From: Protopterus annectens
Taxonomy: Eukaryota > Chordata > Ceratodontiformes > Protopteridae
NCBI RefSeq assembly: GCF_019279795.1
Contig: NC_056744.1
Span: 898,002,836-898,066,835 of the forward strand
Reading direction: 5' to 3'
DNA: 64,000 nt
Part shown: piece after piece, positions 63,095 through 64,000 of the stretch
Position numbering within the stretch: position 1 is the stretch's first letter
Layout: each line of letters opens with the position of its first letter
Program-made: the position numbers and the translations under genes
The notes under the pieces: model-generated
The model's input: the letters and a program-made list of their open reading frames with translations, nothing else
The model's database searches: none
What the model was told of the DNA's origin: nothing

Positions 63095-64000
63095 CTATGG
63101 GGTGGCAAGAGCCTTTGCCAATATCCGGAATCCCAGGGGTGACAGGTGCAAGCCGTCCCTTGCGAAACAGCGGGGCTTGCCCAGCATGTCATCCCAGGCA
63201 GACAGACATTGGATCCCCTTTGAATGACACCAGAGTTTAAGCCAATTGTTAAAGCTGATCATCTTATCTCTGTATTGTGGCATCATTCTTGGTGAAGGTA
63301 GGATACTGCTCAAGGTCAGGGTCATACCTGCCTGGGCTACATAATCAGAGAGCTCCTCAATGTCTCTTTTCATGTAGTCCAAGGAGGTACGTCTCAGGTC
63401 GTTTACACCAGCGTGGACAATGACTGAGTCGTATTTGTACCTGCTGTTGAGAGACCTGAGTGCTTGCGTTATGTGGTGGATTCTAGCGCCCGACAGGCAG
63501 CTTACTGTAGCTCTCTCCTTACTCAGTCTGGTGAGTGGGACGTCAGTGTGTCTGACTATGGAGTCACCAATGACTAGTGTGTCTGGCATTGTGTTTGGCC
63601 TTAAGGGCTGTGACTGTTTGACACTCTGACTGTGAGGTCTATGTGTTGCAGGTGTTGTGTTCTGAGGTGGTGGTTGTTTGGGTGTCTGCTTTGGTGGCCT
63701 CTGCTGTTTTGGTAGATTTTCGATCAGAGCCTCCGAGTATGTCTTTGTGTGTTTATGTGTATGATTTGAGGTTGTGATGGTACTATGTGAGACTGGGTCT
63801 CTAGTGTGTGTGGTAACCTTCTCCTCCTGTCTGGTCTTGCCAGTCCTATGTTGAGAGAGCTCAGCCTCCAGTTTGGCCATATAGTTGCATCTCTCGCATG
63901 TATTTGTGCTTTGTGGGAGGAGGAGAGGGTTGTCTGTGTACATGAGGCAATTGTAACATTGCCTCAATATTCCCAGGTTCACCAGCTGAGCAGGAGAGGA
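63095..64000 (-). CDS. CR1 ORF1 with SGNH-esterase domain (partial at the edge)
   Basis: Open for 295 codons from Met at 63982, and the frame stays open to the window edge, so the true start may lie outside. The N-terminus has CYNC and CERC (a zinc-binding pair), then KLEAELSQH (short coiled coil), then a Pro/Gln/Thr-rich linker. The C-terminal half is an SGNH-type esterase: LVIGDSIVRH (catalytic Ser, block I), VIVHAGVNDLRR (block III, Asn) and DGLHLSPLGFRIL (block V, Asp and His). CR1 ORF1 proteins of this type bind RNA or lipid and support retrotransposition. No internal stop was seen. It is the best-preserved ORF in the window. Confidence 0.88.
   Translation of the reverse strand, partial: SSPAQLVNLGILRQCYNCLMYTDNPLLLPQSTNTCERCNYMAKLEAELSQHRTGKTRQEEKVTTHTRDPVSHSTITTSNHTHKHTKTYSEALIENLPKQQRPPKQTPKQPPPQNTTPATHRPHSQSVKQSQPLRPNTMPDTLVIGDSIVRHTDVPLTRLSKERATVSCLSGARIHHITQALRSLNSRYKYDSVIVHAGVNDLRRTSLDYMKRDIEELSDYVAQAGMTLTLSSILPSPRMMPQYRDKMISFNNWLKLWCHSKGIQCLSAWDDMLGKPRCFARDGLHLSPLGFRILAKALATP

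Larger units (their letters stand above)
60157..64000 (-). mobile_element. CR1-clade LINE, ORF1 and ORF2, cut by the window edge
   Basis: Minus-strand order: ORF1 (edge to 63095), ORF2 (63022-60262), a 3' UTR and a short AACCTATG tail near 60157-60176. CR1 elements end in an octamer-like repeat rather than poly(A), which fits. The same 3' end is found at 56353-56678 and 21509-21740. ORF2 has frameshifts and at least one stop, so the copy is not autonomous as read. The 5' UTR lies beyond 64000. Confidence 0.9.

Overview
This window reads as intergenic or intronic DNA of a large, repeat-rich vertebrate genome. No host exon, rRNA or tRNA gene could be supported. Almost every recognisable protein signature belongs to a retrotransposon: DIRS-type and Ngaro-type tyrosine-recombinase elements, two Penelope-like elements (PLEs), and LINEs of the RTE, L1, L2 and CR1 clades. 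There are also tRNA-derived SINEs, palindromic non-autonomous repeats and very long dinucleotide arrays. PLE, DIRS and Ngaro together with L1, L2 and CR1 and an AACCTATG-type CR1 tail point to an amphibian (caecilian, salamander or frog) or a lungfish-like non-amniote. That assignment is inference.

Layout: 1-4600 is mostly unassigned AT-rich DNA with one PLE-like ribozyme-type motif at 1680. 4604-9300 (minus) is a decayed DIRS element, with a 1.65-kb interspersed repeat between its gag-like and RT regions. 9875-13403 (minus) is an RTE-like LINE whose 5' side begins with a tRNA-like pol III promoter; it sits inside a decayed tandem array. 16250-18880 (minus) is a nearly full PLE (RT plus GIY-YIG) whose 5' side carries a perfect 31-bp inverted repeat. 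18943-20446 is a duplicated CA-rich minisatellite. 24585-24820 is a SINE with perfect target-site duplications. 26694-27476 holds two members, and 39320-39652 a third, of an unusual family built from stacked hairpins.

30600-33840 (minus) is a Ngaro-type element split by a 690-bp foldback repeat. 37296-37567 is a second SINE, inserted in a TA array. 37622-39250 is a stand-alone copy of the 1.65-kb repeat. 40280-42960 (plus) is an old L2-clade LINE. 47030-48508 (plus) holds CR1 and L1 fragments.

49745-59280 is a nest. A truncated PLE (GIY-YIG end) is interrupted by an 8.4-kb L1-clade LINE with 17-bp target duplications. The L1 inter-ORF region contains a 627-bp tandem duplication, and one copy of that has received a 326-bp CR1 tail, so insertion order can be read directly. 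60157-64000 (minus) is a long CR1 with an esterase-type ORF1, cut by the window edge.

None of the long elements is intact. Several frameshifts lie in homopolymer runs, so some breaks could be assembly errors, but in-frame stops in the L1, CR1 and RTE copies indicate real decay.
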